Positions 1 through 9,151 of a stretch of 64,000 bases of DNA are shown here, in pieces. The stretch is from NCBI GenBank assembly GCA_051294375.1, contig CM119270.1, forward strand, positions 4,472,152 to 4,536,151, written 5' to 3'. Numbering within the stretch: the stretch's first letter is position 1; each line of letters starts with the position of its first letter. Origin of the DNA: Paraspadella gotoi (lineage: Eukaryota > Chaetognatha). Made by a program: the position numbers and the translations under genes. Under the pieces are notes generated by a model. That model was not told the origin of the DNA. It did not search any database and saw only the letters and a program-made list of their open reading frames with translations.

Positions 1-94
1 CTTCCTGATTGGCCTCCCCAGAACCAACCATTGATGCTACCTTGTATGCAAACTTGGTGGCAATTTTTGCCATTTCACCCAATGAAGCCCTCAT
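1..94 (-). CDS. Possible first-exon coding segment at left edge (strand uncertain)
   Basis: Read leftwards from an ATG at 92-94, this strand is open to the window edge and encodes about 31 residues of ordinary helix-like composition, beginning MRASLGEMAKIATKF. An in-frame stop lies 21 bases upstream of the ATG. The opposite strand is also plausible: after a pyrimidine-rich acceptor-like AG at 20-21, the + strand reads EPTIDATLYANLVAIF and ends at TGA 117-119, as a last exon would. A third + frame is open to 174 and ends at a GTAGGT donor after base 160. Only one of these readings can be real. I do not recognise the family. Placement is left unresolved because the window cuts the gene. Confidence 0.28.
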   Translation of the reverse strand, partial: MRASLGEMAKIATKFAYKVASMVGSGEANQE

Positions 95-119
95 GGCAGA
101 CAGAGCGACGTTTCAATGA

Positions 120-1019
120 AGCTGGCACGTTTAATTATGCATCGATAAAGATCGCCGGCGGTAGGTGGTTGTTTTGATTCATGTACGATTTTAAGAAAAA
201 TAATAATTTATTTGGGGTCATCTTGTCAGTTCAACTGTGGGGTGTCACGCCAGATTGACTCAGAATTTTTTTCAGAATTTTTTAAAGGTTTTTCTTGCCA
301 GGTAGATTCTGCTCTAAGTTTCCCATCTTATGAGAATCTGAAAATCTTACAGTCGACCTGATAAGAAAAGTGCAATTGACTGAATTGATCTTCAGAGAAA
401 AAAAAAGATGTTGTAACAATGTAAGTCGATGTAATGAGAATTTTTTTTTCCAAAAACTTTAACCGTTTTTTTCCCGGACATCACGAGAGGATATAAGTAT
501 AAGATGCAAGTTTTTTTTATTGAATTAATGTGCATGATTAATATCAATCAATAGATTAAAGAATTGATACATGAAGGTATAGTATAAAGTATTTGCTACA
601 TTGTTCATATTGGGACTCTCATTAACATAAATAGAATTAGGTGTAGATCGATTCAGGAATTTTTTATTTTCTCATCATGTCGATTCACATTTTTTATTTT
701 TCTCATCAGATCGATCCACAAAATATTCATTTTCTTATCGGATCGAAAAAGAAGTTTCTAAATTTTTTTTTCTTATGACATCGATTTTTTTCTCATCACA
801 TCAATGTCGATTCTATGAAAAAAATTAAATGAGAATCGTTCTCATGAGGACAATTATCGATCTGGAGACATGTACCCATTTAGATGATAGGAAGATTTCT
901 CTAGTGTTTTTGATACTGAATTTTGCTTTTTGTTAATTTCTCATTTGCCTAAAAAAATATCATCAAAGAAGCTAAATGTAAGCTTTGTTTTTGAAAAGGA
1001 TATCGGCAGATTCTTGAAG
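120..1019. other. AT-rich intronic or intergenic DNA upstream of the KH exon
   Basis: This stretch is AT-rich with many T runs and repeated variants of a TTTTCTCATCANATCGAT phrase between about 650 and 800, a short degenerate tandem of roughly 40-60 bases. No convincing exon was seen. It is probably an intron of the AKAP1-like gene, whose 5' exons lie outside the window. Confidence 0.45.
650..815. repeat. Degenerate tandem repeat (TCTCATCA-GATCGAT)
   Basis: Four or five imperfect copies of a phrase reading roughly TTTTTATTTTCTCATCA followed by a GTCGAT or GATCGAT motif occur head to tail. The spacing is irregular, 30-60 bases. Visible directly; no known family recognised. Confidence 0.5.
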
Positions 1020-1192
1020 GGCTGGAGATTTATTTGTCAAAACCGTTACAAGAGGCCACAAGCGAAATTGAAACGTTCTGGCAATGCTGCTGCTTTGAAA
1101 ACTTGGCACCAATGGAAGCCGCTTTGGAAATCAACTTCCCAGCGAGTCTCTTGGACCAGCTCATCGGGAAGAATGGAGAAAATGTCAAGCGG
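1020..1192 (+). CDS. AKAP1: AKAP1-like protein, exon with first half of the KH domain
   Basis: This exon encodes the start of a KH RNA-binding domain. It reads LEINFPASLLDQLIGKNGEN and then VKR, with the GxxG loop present as GKNG, and ends in phase 0 at a CGG|GTATGA donor. In vertebrate AKAP1 a KH domain directly precedes a Tudor domain near the C-terminus, which is the order seen here. An in-frame stop at 992-994 means the exon starts later. AG sites at 1009, 1019 and 1052 are candidate acceptors and none has a good pyrimidine tract, so the left boundary is approximate. The segment before the KH (about residues GLEIYLSKPLQEATSEIE) is unrecognised. The KH domain in AKAP1 binds RNA at the mitochondrial outer membrane; the membrane anchor would lie upstream of this window. 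Confidence 0.75.
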
Positions 1193-1391
1193 GTATGAAT
1201 GGTGTTTAACAAATGTTAATTGACATGTGTTGATGGTGCGAGTTACAAATTTGAAATTACCAGCAATCCTAGATCTGAATAATAGAAATTATGAATTTCT
1301 GAGAATATGGGACGATTGCAAATGGGAAGGGTAGCCGGTCACAGTAAGAAGTCAACATCATCCTCTTGCAATTTTCCCTTTCATCACTCAG

Positions 1392-1562
1392 TTAATGGGA
1401 ATTAATCCAATTCGCCTCATCGTCTTAACACACGATTTCGTCAACGACGTTCACCCAATCGTCTTGAGCGGATTCCCGCCTAATCTCAAATCCTTTTTCT
1501 CCGCCGTCAAACGCACCTTTCCCCCATCGACTCACCCTAAGGTCAACCTATCCTTGATGAAT
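1392..1562 (+). CDS. AKAP1: AKAP1-like protein, exon with second half of the KH domain
   Basis: A 57-codon exon with an AG acceptor at 1390-1391 and a strong AAT|GTAAGT donor, phase 0 at both ends, so it joins cleanly to exons on either side. It encodes the second KH strand and C-terminal helix: NPIRLIVLTHDFVNDVHPIV then LSGFPPNLKSFFSAVKRTF. This pattern (basic strand, GFP turn, amphipathic helix ending in KR) is what completes a type I KH fold after the GxxG loop of the preceding exon. The intron before it is 199 bases and the one after it about 1 kb. Confidence 0.75.
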
Positions 1563-2589
1563 GTAAGTAATATCAATAATTGTAGTAATAGATGTAATTG
1601 TGATGGTTTTACAGTGTGTTTCAATGGTACTGTCGGTTAACTTTTACATATTGTGCGGAACTGTGTGCTATTAAATATTATTTCTGAGATAACAATGTCG
1701 AAGATAAGTTCCTACCATTTATGATACTATATTTTGAATTCAATTTTTATGAATTGTTCTTTACAGAACATTTAATTTAATTGAGTCTTTATTTCTTACT
1801 TTTTTAATTTTTAGATAATTTTTTTAACTTTACAATAAATTTTATTAAAAAATTATATAAAAAAATATTTTAAATAGATATAAATTATTTAAATTTTAAT
1901 TTGTATAAAATAAGTTAATAAATTAAAAGAAATAAACAAATATTTAAAAAATATATATAAATTGATAAAAATTTGCTAATTAATTTGATATTTAAATTTT
2001 TTTATTTGAAGTTGTGAGCGATTAAATAATAAATATAAATAAATAAATATTAAAAAGAATTTTTTTGGTAAATTTTTTTTACCAATTGCTTTATGCAATA
2101 ACTAAAAGAGTTTGCTTTGTTCAATTTTTAAAATTTAGATATCCTATCCTATCCTATGTTCCATACTTGTACGCGTATTCATTATAATGAATTAAAGTTT
2201 TTCGATCTAGTATAGGAGCAGTAAGCTTTTCTTAACAGACAGTACCATTGGGACTCACTGTAGTAAACAGTAAGAGTATTAGTAATAGTTGATGTAAATG
2301 GTTGTTGTAATATTAGTAGTATTAGTAGTAGCAACAGTACTTGTTGTATTAGTTAGTAGCAGTACTTAGCAGTTTCAGAATGCAAGACTCATAAATAAAG
2401 AGTTGTTTGGGTAAGTATTAATTATTTGATTTATAATTATTGATTATTAATGATTGAATATTATTGATTATCAATGGATTAATGACGATTGTCAAAACTT
2501 CTAAAATATTTTATTGTTTGTCATTTAACCATGAAAATATTTTTAATTTTGGTCCCTTACTCTTTTCTCCCCCCTTCCTCCCCCCCAAG
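1563..2589 (+). other. Intron of the AKAP1-like gene
   Basis: About 1.03 kb between the GTAAGT donor at 1563 and a polypyrimidine-CAAG acceptor at 2589. It is very AT-rich, with a low-complexity A/T segment at about 1,780-2,100 and a patch of GTA/AGT-rich repeats at about 2,270-2,370. No exon was seen inside. Confidence 0.7.
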
Positions 2590-4578
2590 CATCCCTACAT
2601 CATCAAAACGACACACCCTCTGTGCATGCCCGTAACGCTCCCGAACGACGGGTTTACCGACGCCTGTGTCATCAATGTTGTCGACCCAACGGATCCGTCG
2701 CGAGTTAACGTGCGGCTCCCGCAGCACCCATCCTACAATCAACTCCATTTGCTGGAAGCATGCATGCGGGTTTGCTACAACCGTAACAAATTTGATCCTC
2801 CAATCGTGGAGCATCGCTACGCGTTTCCCGGCGCTATCGTTGCGATACACTTTAGTGGAGTCTGGCGGAGGGCTGAGGTGGTGGAGTGGGAGACCGAATG
2901 GAGGATGAAAGAGGTTAACGTGGGGGCAGAGAATCGCAAGAGTGATGAATATGAAATGAGTGAAGGAGGTGAGAAAATGGGAATAGGAAAATCTGAGGTT
3001 TCTGCGCTATTAAGCAAGATTATCGACCTGGTCTGTGAAAGCGAAGAGAGCTCTGGAAAAGATATTGTAGAGGACGTGGTTATGATATCAAATGAGATGA
3101 CCGACAAGAAAAGCGGGAATAGTTCTGACAGAAGTATTTTAAATGAAGTAGCAGAGATAATCAGAGAAATGATGGACCAGGTAAGCGAGGTAAGCTCTGA
3201 AAGACTTATTTTCGACGAGGTAGCCAGGGTATTAAATCAAATTATTGAAATGGTCAGTGGAAGCAATGAAAACTCTGGGGTAGCTGATATATTGGAGAAG
3301 ACGTTTGACAAGATCTGTAGAAGCAATGTGAGAAACGGAAAAACAATTTCATATGAAGTTGCCGAAAAATTAAAGGACATCATTGACGAGATCTGTGGAA
3401 GCGACAAGGCATTTGACAATTTCGGTGCTGATTTAGCAGCTGTATCAAATGAAATGATTGACAACATTAGAGGTAGCAAAGAGAGCCGTGGATACGAAGT
3501 TTTTGAAGAAGTAGCAGAGATATTAGGAGAGATTGTTGGCGTGGTCTGCAGTGACCATGAGTTATCTGATAAAAAAGGAGAGAGAGATCCAGTTGAATTA
3601 TCCAAAGACAGTTATAAATCTGCTGAAACCGATTCTGAAATAATGAAAGAAAAATTCCTTGTCCTCACTGGAAGAGTCTTGGTTCGCTTCTTGGACCACG
3701 GGGGGCGCGCCTGGGTAGTAGGCAATTACCTCAGGCAGATCCGAGTCGACTTTCTCAAACTGCCCGATCAGGCCATCGAGTGTCGCCTGGTAAAGGATCA
3801 GGCGGATAGAGTAGCGGCAGCATTGAAGACGAGGAGAGACGTCGGCAACGATTCTTCGGTGAAACCGCTCGACGCTTCTTGGGTCTGGTTGTCCGTTGGC
3901 GCTCCCGAATTCTCGCCGCTTCAGGCCCGCGGCGAGGGCATCGACGTCGACGGAACGCCGCTCGTTCGCTTCTGCCGGAAGTCAGTTCCGGAAGCCGGGA
4001 CCACGGCGCCCCCTTCGTATTGGGCGACAAACGAATGCGAATCAACCGCGAGGAGAGTCTTGGAAGAGAACTTTAAAGTTTGGGATTCGGACCCCCCAGA
4101 AATGCAAAATGGTTTAACGGCGCCGCTTACGAACTCTCCAATGCCGGGAAGTAACTATGCGGTGCCGGCGATGGATTTAAAACTCGTGACGTCGAAATCG
4201 AACGTTGTCTCGACGGCGTCCATCGACGAAATTACGACGCCGGTCAACGAAAATACGAAATCGATCGAGGAAATGGCGGCGCCGATTAAAGAAATTACGG
4301 TTCCAACAGAGGAGGCTTCGGCGTTGGAGGAAAACTTTGCCACGCCGGACGATGACTCTGATTCGGATTCGGACTCATATTATTCGGTGTCGAGTTCCGC
4401 CAGTTACGTCTCGGCCAGATCAACCGCGTCGATCTCCATGGAAACGGCGATGGCGATGTCGGGCAACGACGACGACAGCGACGAAGAAGACGAAGCGGAC
4501 GTCGGTCCTCCTGGCGGCAAAAAGAAGCGAGGCGGACCCCGGAGAAAAAGAAAGCGAAGGCGGCGGAGGAAACGTTGA
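2590..4578 (+). CDS. AKAP1: AKAP1-like protein, last exon: Tudor domain split by an insertion, acidic/basic tail
   Basis: This exon encodes the last 662 residues of the protein, numbered here from the exon start. Residues ~12-105 match the lead-in and first Tudor strand of AKAP1: a variable-strand segment, RLPQHPSYNQLHLLEACM (AKAP1 has an equivalent QQHTHPTFHAL region), then GVWRRAEVVEW, the WxRAxVv strand. The barrel resumes at residue ~363 with VLVRFLDHGGRAWV and YLRQIRVDFLKLPDQAIECR, matching AKAP1's DYGG...LRQIRSDFVTLP; the usual Tyr of DYG is His. Between these lies a ~258-residue insertion with eight helix repeats (separate entry). Residues ~420-530 may form the outer strands of an extended Tudor fold. 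The tail is Ser/Asp-rich (~595-640) and ends in an Arg/Lys block, RRKRKRRRRRKR, just before TGA. The exon start rests on the CCCCCCAAG acceptor and its phase-0 match to the preceding exon. Known role of the family: anchoring PKA and RNA at the mitochondrial outer membrane. The basic tail is not typical of AKAP1. Confidence 0.82.
   Translation, partial: HPYIIKTTHPLCMPVTLPNDGFTDACVINVVDPTDPSRVNVRLPQHPSYNQLHLLEACMRVCYNRNKFDPPIVEHRYAFPGAIVAIHFSGVWRRAEVVEWETEWRMKEVNVGAENRKSDEYEMSEGGEKMGIGKSEVSALLSKIIDLVCESEESSGKDIVEDVVMISNEMTDKKSGNSSDRSILNEVAEIIREMMDQVSEVSSERLIFDEVARVLNQIIEMVSGSNENSGVADILEKTFDKICRSNVRNGKTISYEVAEKLKDIIDEICGSDKAFDNFGADLAAVSNEMIDNIRGSKESRGYEVFEEVAEILGEIVGVVCSDHELSDKKGERDPVELSKDSYKSAETDSEIMKEKFLVLTGRVLVRFLDHGGRAWVVGNYLRQIRVDFLKLPDQAIECRLVKDQADRVAAALKTRRDVGNDSSVKPLDASWVWLSVGAPEFSPLQARGEGIDVDGTPLVRFCRKSVPEAGTTAPPSYWATNECESTARRVLEENFKVWDSDPPEMQNGLTAPLTNSPMPGSNYAVPAMDLKLVTSKSNVVSTASIDEITTPVNENTKSIEEMAAPIKEITVPTEEASALEENFATPDDDSDSDSDSYYSVSSSASYVSARSTASISMETAMAMSGNDDDSDEEDEADVGPPGGKKKRGGPRRKRKRRRRRKR
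2998..3546 (+). repeat. Eight in-frame amphipathic-helix repeats inside the Tudor domain (candidate PKA RII-binding helices)
   Basis: Eight 12-residue cores start at 2998, 3067, 3148, 3220, 3280, 3358, 3433 and 3511, spaced 20-27 residues apart: VSALLSKIIDLV, VEDVVMISNEMT, VAEIIREMMDQV, VARVLNQIIEMV, VADILEKTFDKI, VAEKLKDIIDEI, LAAVSNEMIDNI, VAEILGEIVGVV. Hydrophobic residues recur at positions 1, 4, 5, 8, 9 and 12, which is the spacing of the amphipathic helix by which AKAPs bind the docking groove of PKA regulatory subunits. Cores 1, 4 and 8 fit that published-style pattern ([AVLISE]xx[AVLIF][AVLI]xx[AVLI][AVLIF]xx[AVLISE]) fully; cores 3 and 6 deviate at one or two positions; 2, 5 and 7 are weaker. 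Linkers are acidic, often with (V/I)CxS or GSxxxS. Function is inferred, not shown. A generic helical-repeat spacer is the alternative. Confidence 0.6.
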
Positions 4579-5020
4579 GTGAGAAGAGGGGGAGGAAGGG
4601 AGAGGGGACGGTGGGAGGGAGCGGAGGGGGGGGAGAGAGAGAGAGAGAGACAGAGAGAGAGAGAGACAGAGAGAGAGAAACTTAGAAAGTGTAACGACGA
4701 GGAATGAGTTTATGACAAAAGCAGCAATATATAATATATATATCAAATAGATTTAGAGAGAGAAAAAAAAAAGAAATGACAAAAATATCATGACCATCTC
4801 TCTTTCCATCTTCCTCTTCTTTCTCATCTTTTTTTCTTTTTCTCCTCCCCCCTTCTTTTCACCCCCAAACTTTTCCTCCTTCTTCTCCTCCTCCTCCTCC
4901 TCCCCCTCCTCCTCTTTCTCCTACGCAGGTTAAAAACCCTCGCGTCAAAAGGTCAAACGCGTTCCTTCTCCTTCCTTCGCGCTTCGACGCCTCGACGAAT
5001 CCTCGCCCAGTGTTGGACCT
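4579..5020 (+). other. Probable 3' UTR and downstream purine/pyrimidine tracts
   Basis: Directly after the stop codon there is a G/A-rich tract with short (GA)n at about 4,628-4,678, then AT-rich DNA, then a CTT/CTCC pyrimidine tract at about 4,797-4,922. No canonical AATAAA was seen before 5,000, so the transcript end cannot be placed. Confidence 0.4.
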
Positions 5021-5024
5021 CTGG

Positions 5025-5235
5025 ATCGAGGGTGTTAGGGGGTTGGCGAGGGTGTTGAGGAGTGGGTTAGGAGGAGTTTAAAGGCGAGGGTTGTCCGGGA
5101 TGTGTTGAGGGTTAGGATATGCGTTGAGGAGTGTTAGGAAGTGAGTTTGGCGGGAGTGTTGATACCTGGAGTTGGTAATGGTGTCTAAAATAGGATTGGC
5201 AGGGATGTTGAGAAGTGGGCGCGTGGGATTGACCC
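5025..5235 (+). repeat. G-rich degenerate minisatellite (GTGTTGAGG / GGTTAGG)
   Basis: Repeated phrases such as GGTGTTGAGGAGTG, GGGTTAGGAGGAG and GTGTTGAGGGTTAGG occur about a dozen times with variable spacing. Runs of two to five G on one strand give potential for G-quadruplex formation. The unit is too irregular to be a clean array. Confidence 0.55.
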
Positions 5236-5419
5236 AGTTGAAGACCAGAGGAATAGAAGGGCGTGGCTCTGGCCGCCGCCCTCCCCCCTACGACTTCGAG
5301 GGTGCAGCCTCGTTTCCACATCCGCCGATCTTCTTCAAATTCTTTCCCTCATTGCATGACATTCTTTTTTTGTGTTTTCGTATGAATTTTAACAAAAAGA
5401 ACCAAAAAAAAGAAAAAAA

Positions 5420-7140
5420 CTAAAATTATACGTGTAACTTTTCAAAGTTGCCTTCTTTTTATGACGACGAAATTTTATGAGGGAAGAAAAGTTTTTTTAG
5501 TTTATTTTGGATAAAACATTTTGATTTTGAAGTTTACTTTAATTTAATTTCATTTAGTTGACGACGTAGCCCACATTTTTTTAGTAGTGAAATTCAACTT
5601 TCAATTTATCCGAAACGTAAATTTTAGTTAAAAAAAATTACGAATTTTTGTCGTTAAAGCTAAACCGTATTATACCAATGGACAGTAGAGTGATGTGAAA
5701 ATGATAAAATTTTAGAAAATTAAAATTTAGCAAATAAAACATGAAAATAAAAACCAATAAAAATATTTTGGTAAATTTATTTTTTAATTTTGTACATTAG
5801 TGAGCACCAGTGATTTTTAAATTTTAAAATCGGATTTGGATTCCTTGCAAAAAGTTGATATAAGAAAGTATAATTCTTTTTTAAAAAGTCTTTTATTAAG
5901 TTGGTCAAAAATATAAAAAACTATATTTAAGACGCCGATTTTCAATTTCCAGTTTAAAAATATAGTTTTTTGTAATTTTAACCTACTTAATGTAGGAGTC
6001 TACGTCGTTCTTAGAGATCGAGGAAGACTTTTTCAATGGAGATTTTCGTTCAAATCTGACTACCAAACAATATAAACGCTCCTGGTCAAAATTCTGGTAA
6101 AATATCAATGTAAAAACACTTGATTCCGATCCTGTTGCATCTGAAGGGCTCGCATTTTTTTTCTCTTGTCAAATCATCAACATCTTGATATCAAATAAGC
6201 CAGAACAAATAGACTGCTTCTGGACGGAAAAATTTTTCATCTCTGATTTTATATAGAAATGAAAGGGATTTTTTTCCTTGAAAACGATATAAACGTGACT
6301 GAGATATGTTCCTGTTCAACAAATGAGGTCCAATTTTGGAATCCTTTGGCAAAGTGTCTGAAAGGCTCTCAAAATTTTTCTTTACATTTTATTAGGTTAT
6401 TTTGATATGATACGATCATGGTAAAGTGAATTAGTCTATTTTGGTGAAATTTTTATTTAAAGTAAAAGTAAAAGAGGAGCTAACGATCGGAATTCTAAGA
6501 GTTTTCAACCGGGACTCAGATTCGGGAGAAATCATCTATGGCGAAACTCTTCCAAAGAAGGGGTGAATTTTCTGAAGATTTTGCTTAATATTTTCTATAT
6601 TTATAGTCGGATTTTTTTGAAACTTAATATTAACAATATTGCCATCATTCTACCTTGGCCGGTATAAGAATATATTAAAAAAACCTCTGGCTTTGTTCGT
6701 CAGAGCTTAGTCCTAACTTAATGACATGATTTTTTAAAAAGATTTATATTTTCTTTTATCAACTTTTAACGAGGAATCTGAATCTGTTCTCAGAATTAAA
6801 AAAAAACCATTTTGAAAATTTGACTTTATATAAGGGTAGTACTATATACAAAATAAGCTGACTGGGCTACTATATTTATAAAGAAAGAAAAATAATTACA
6901 GATTAGTATTCATTAATATGTTATTTTTTAAGATATAACTGCTGAATTTTGATTCCAAACTTTCACTTCACCCTAATGGACAGAGCCTTCTGTCTGACGC
7001 CACGCGATGACTTTTAGCATCGATAATTACAGTAGAAATTCATAACTACAAAAGAATATGAATGAACTTTAAATAAGTAAAAGGCTAAGTTAAAATCCGC
7101 GATTAATTCATTTATAAAACGAGGTAATTTGAAGCAATCT
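5420..7140. other. AT-rich intergenic DNA, no gene seen
   Basis: All frames are broken by frequent stops and there is no convincing exon on either strand. The only local structure noted is an imperfect inverted repeat at 5,897-5,930 and 5,955-5,990 (AAGTTGGTCAAAAATATA against TTGTAATTTTAACCTACTT), which could fold as an AT-rich hairpin or be a short decayed element. Confidence 0.5.
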
Positions 7141-7274
7141 TGCTTGGTGCTTGCTCATCAGTTTTTTAAACGCCTCGGGAAGAGAAGGAGTTTCTGATCG
7201 AGGGACAAGGGAGGAGATTCTCCATCAGCGTTCGCCAGGGACAGAATCGGGGGAGGCCGTCTGCTTAATTACCA

Positions 7275-7305
<31 letters not shown>

Positions 7306-7378
7306 TTTCTTTGAAATTTGTCGTTTTCGTCTTCGTCATGAAATTGGTACAACCAATTTAAAAATCATTCATTCGTTT

Positions 7379-7500
7379 AATAAATAAGCTAAGTGGCCCC
7401 TGACTTTGGACAGGCCTTCATCCCTCTTACGAGATAATAACATAGCAGGTTCTTGCGAGCTTTCGATCAAGACTCCCTTACAGTCCAGGCGTAATTGGCT
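7379..7500 (+). repeat. Interspersed repeat copy 1 (CCTGACTTTGGACAGG family)
   Basis: This segment shares ordered blocks with 61,495-61,620: AATAAATAA, then CCTGACTTTGG, then TTCATCCCTC against TCCATCCCTC, then A(C)GA(G/A)GATAATAACATAG, then GCTTTC(G/A)ATCAAGACT. Both copies are in the same orientation. Short blocks at 11,190-11,230 may be a third, weaker copy. No coding potential and no known family recognised. Confidence 0.5.
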
Positions 7501-7735
7501 TCCCTATCAATGAAATGGTGTTATTATAATTTAATCATTTTGTTGGCTTGATACTCTCGCGATAATATTTTAAAGAATGTTAAGAATTTTTATTTATTAT
7601 ATCAGTCGTCGTTGTCACCGTCATTGTCGTTGTCTTCGTTATATTTGTCATCGTTTTCATCGTCGTCGTCGTCGTCTTCTTTTTCTAGCCTATAATGTTC
7701 CCAGTCTCGTCGGTGACGATATCGTCGTCGTCGTT

Positions 7736-7746
7736 CCTTTTGTTTA

Positions 7747-7806
<60 letters not shown>
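7736..7806 (+). repeat. (GTC)n trinucleotide array
   Basis: About 22 near-perfect GTC/CGT units. A shorter pure run lies at 7,275-7,303 and mixed CGT/CAT runs flank it from 7,605 to 7,830. Open frames through it (poly-Val, poly-Arg, or poly-Asp on the other strand) are simple consequences of the repeat. Confidence 0.9.
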
Positions 7807-7899
7807 TCGTCGTCTTCGTCTTTATAGGCATTGACCCGCGCCTGATCTCGAAATGATCCTCTTCATCCTTCATCCCGAATCTAGTGACGCAGGTGAGCG

Positions 7900-8790
7900 A
7901 ACGAAGCGACACCAAGCGGAGACCCGAACGAGGCCTTCTTTAAATGCCTCGTCTTCGTCGGCGTCGTTTTTGGCGTAATTTAGATTGTGTCATCTGTGTC
8001 TTTGAGTTGTCATCTTCGTCGTCATTTGACATCTGCGTCAACACGGTCAACTTTTACATTCGAGAAAATTGAAAAAAATTATACTTCTTTTAAAAATAAT
8101 ATGAATAGCATGTTCGTAAAATATTTTATGTCAGTAGTAAATTTAATTATTTACTTTATTTTATATACACGGATTTCAAATGGGAGTGAAATGAAAGGAT
8201 CAAATACTGTAGCTAAATAATTTGTTAAAGCAACTTCAGATTTTTCACTTTGGTAGAAAAATCGCTAACTTTTTTTTATTTTTCAACTCCCAGTAGTCCA
8301 GCTTGCTTACTTTCTTAGTTATGTGCTCATCAATGGCATGGTCGAATTTCAAAAAGCAAATTTTTTGTATTTGAAAAGGACCTTCCTGTTATAACACAAC
8401 CCCAATGACAGCCATTTTTATTTTATAGGTTTTCTAGTTAAAACTTATAGAAAATACAAATTTCAGCTTTGAAAAATAATTGGAAAATAACGGTGATCTG
8501 GCAAGAGCCTCTTGCCTAATAACTAAACTATAATAACTAATATATTAATAAAAAATTTTTGCATGCTCGCAAGACGTTATACTAACTAATAAATGTAAAA
8601 GAAAGTAAACTTTTCATCTCAATTTTTTCACAGTGAGTTTAAAATCAAATTATCTAATAGGAAAATTATCTCATAGGAACATAAACTCCAGGGAATTTTC
8701 TAACTAATGAAATGAACAAATATTAATCACATTCAGTCAGTTAAGAGCTATAACAATTCTTTTCATTTCACTCCCATTTGAAAAAAACCA
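7900..8790. other. AT-rich intergenic DNA, no gene seen
   Basis: No exon with acceptable splice sites or composition was found. A short open stretch at 7,987-8,220 has no recognisable domain and AT-driven composition. Confidence 0.5.
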
Positions 8791-8798
8791 CTTGATAT

Positions 8799-8856
8799 AA
8801 TCATCATCATCATGCATAATCATCATCATGCATCATCATGCATAATCATCATCATG

Positions 8857-8890
<34 letters not shown>

Positions 8891-8960
8891 TTCATCATCA
8901 TCATCATCGTCGTCGTCGTCGTCGTCCCTTTCTTGGTCGTAGTCGTCGTCGTCGTCGTCC
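8799..8960 (+). repeat. (ATC/CAT)n and (GTC)n compound microsatellite
   Basis: Runs of ATCATCATC with interspersed ATGCATAATC variants pass into a CGTCGTCGT run at about 8,906-8,925 and again at about 8,945-8,960. Purely simple repeat. Confidence 0.9.
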
Positions 8961-9151
8961 TCTTTATCGTCCTCTTTATCTCGAATGACGCATTTCCGGT
9001 GATGACGTCAGAGTCTGCGTCGTTTTATCTTGTTGTCATGTGAAAAGAGACGTCGTCGTCGTCGTCGCCGCTGCAGCCGCCGCAGCGCCGCAGCTGCCCA
9101 GCCAGTATCGACTTTCTTGATGAGACAATTGAAAAGTTAGTTGAAGAGAAA

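Noticed and set aside
2817-3605. Minus-strand Ser/Ile-rich frames opposite the helix repeats
   Set aside because: Shadows of the coding strand; the repeat periodicity and hydrophobic pattern are meaningful only on the + strand.
7851-7893. ATG plus 14 codons ending at a CAG|GTGAGC donor
   Set aside because: Good donor, but no acceptor-linked partner exon was found and the segment sits directly after a trinucleotide array.
7577-7915. Poly-Val/Arg frame on + and poly-Asp frame on -
   Set aside because: Direct consequence of the (GTC)n array; no flanking domain or splice structure.
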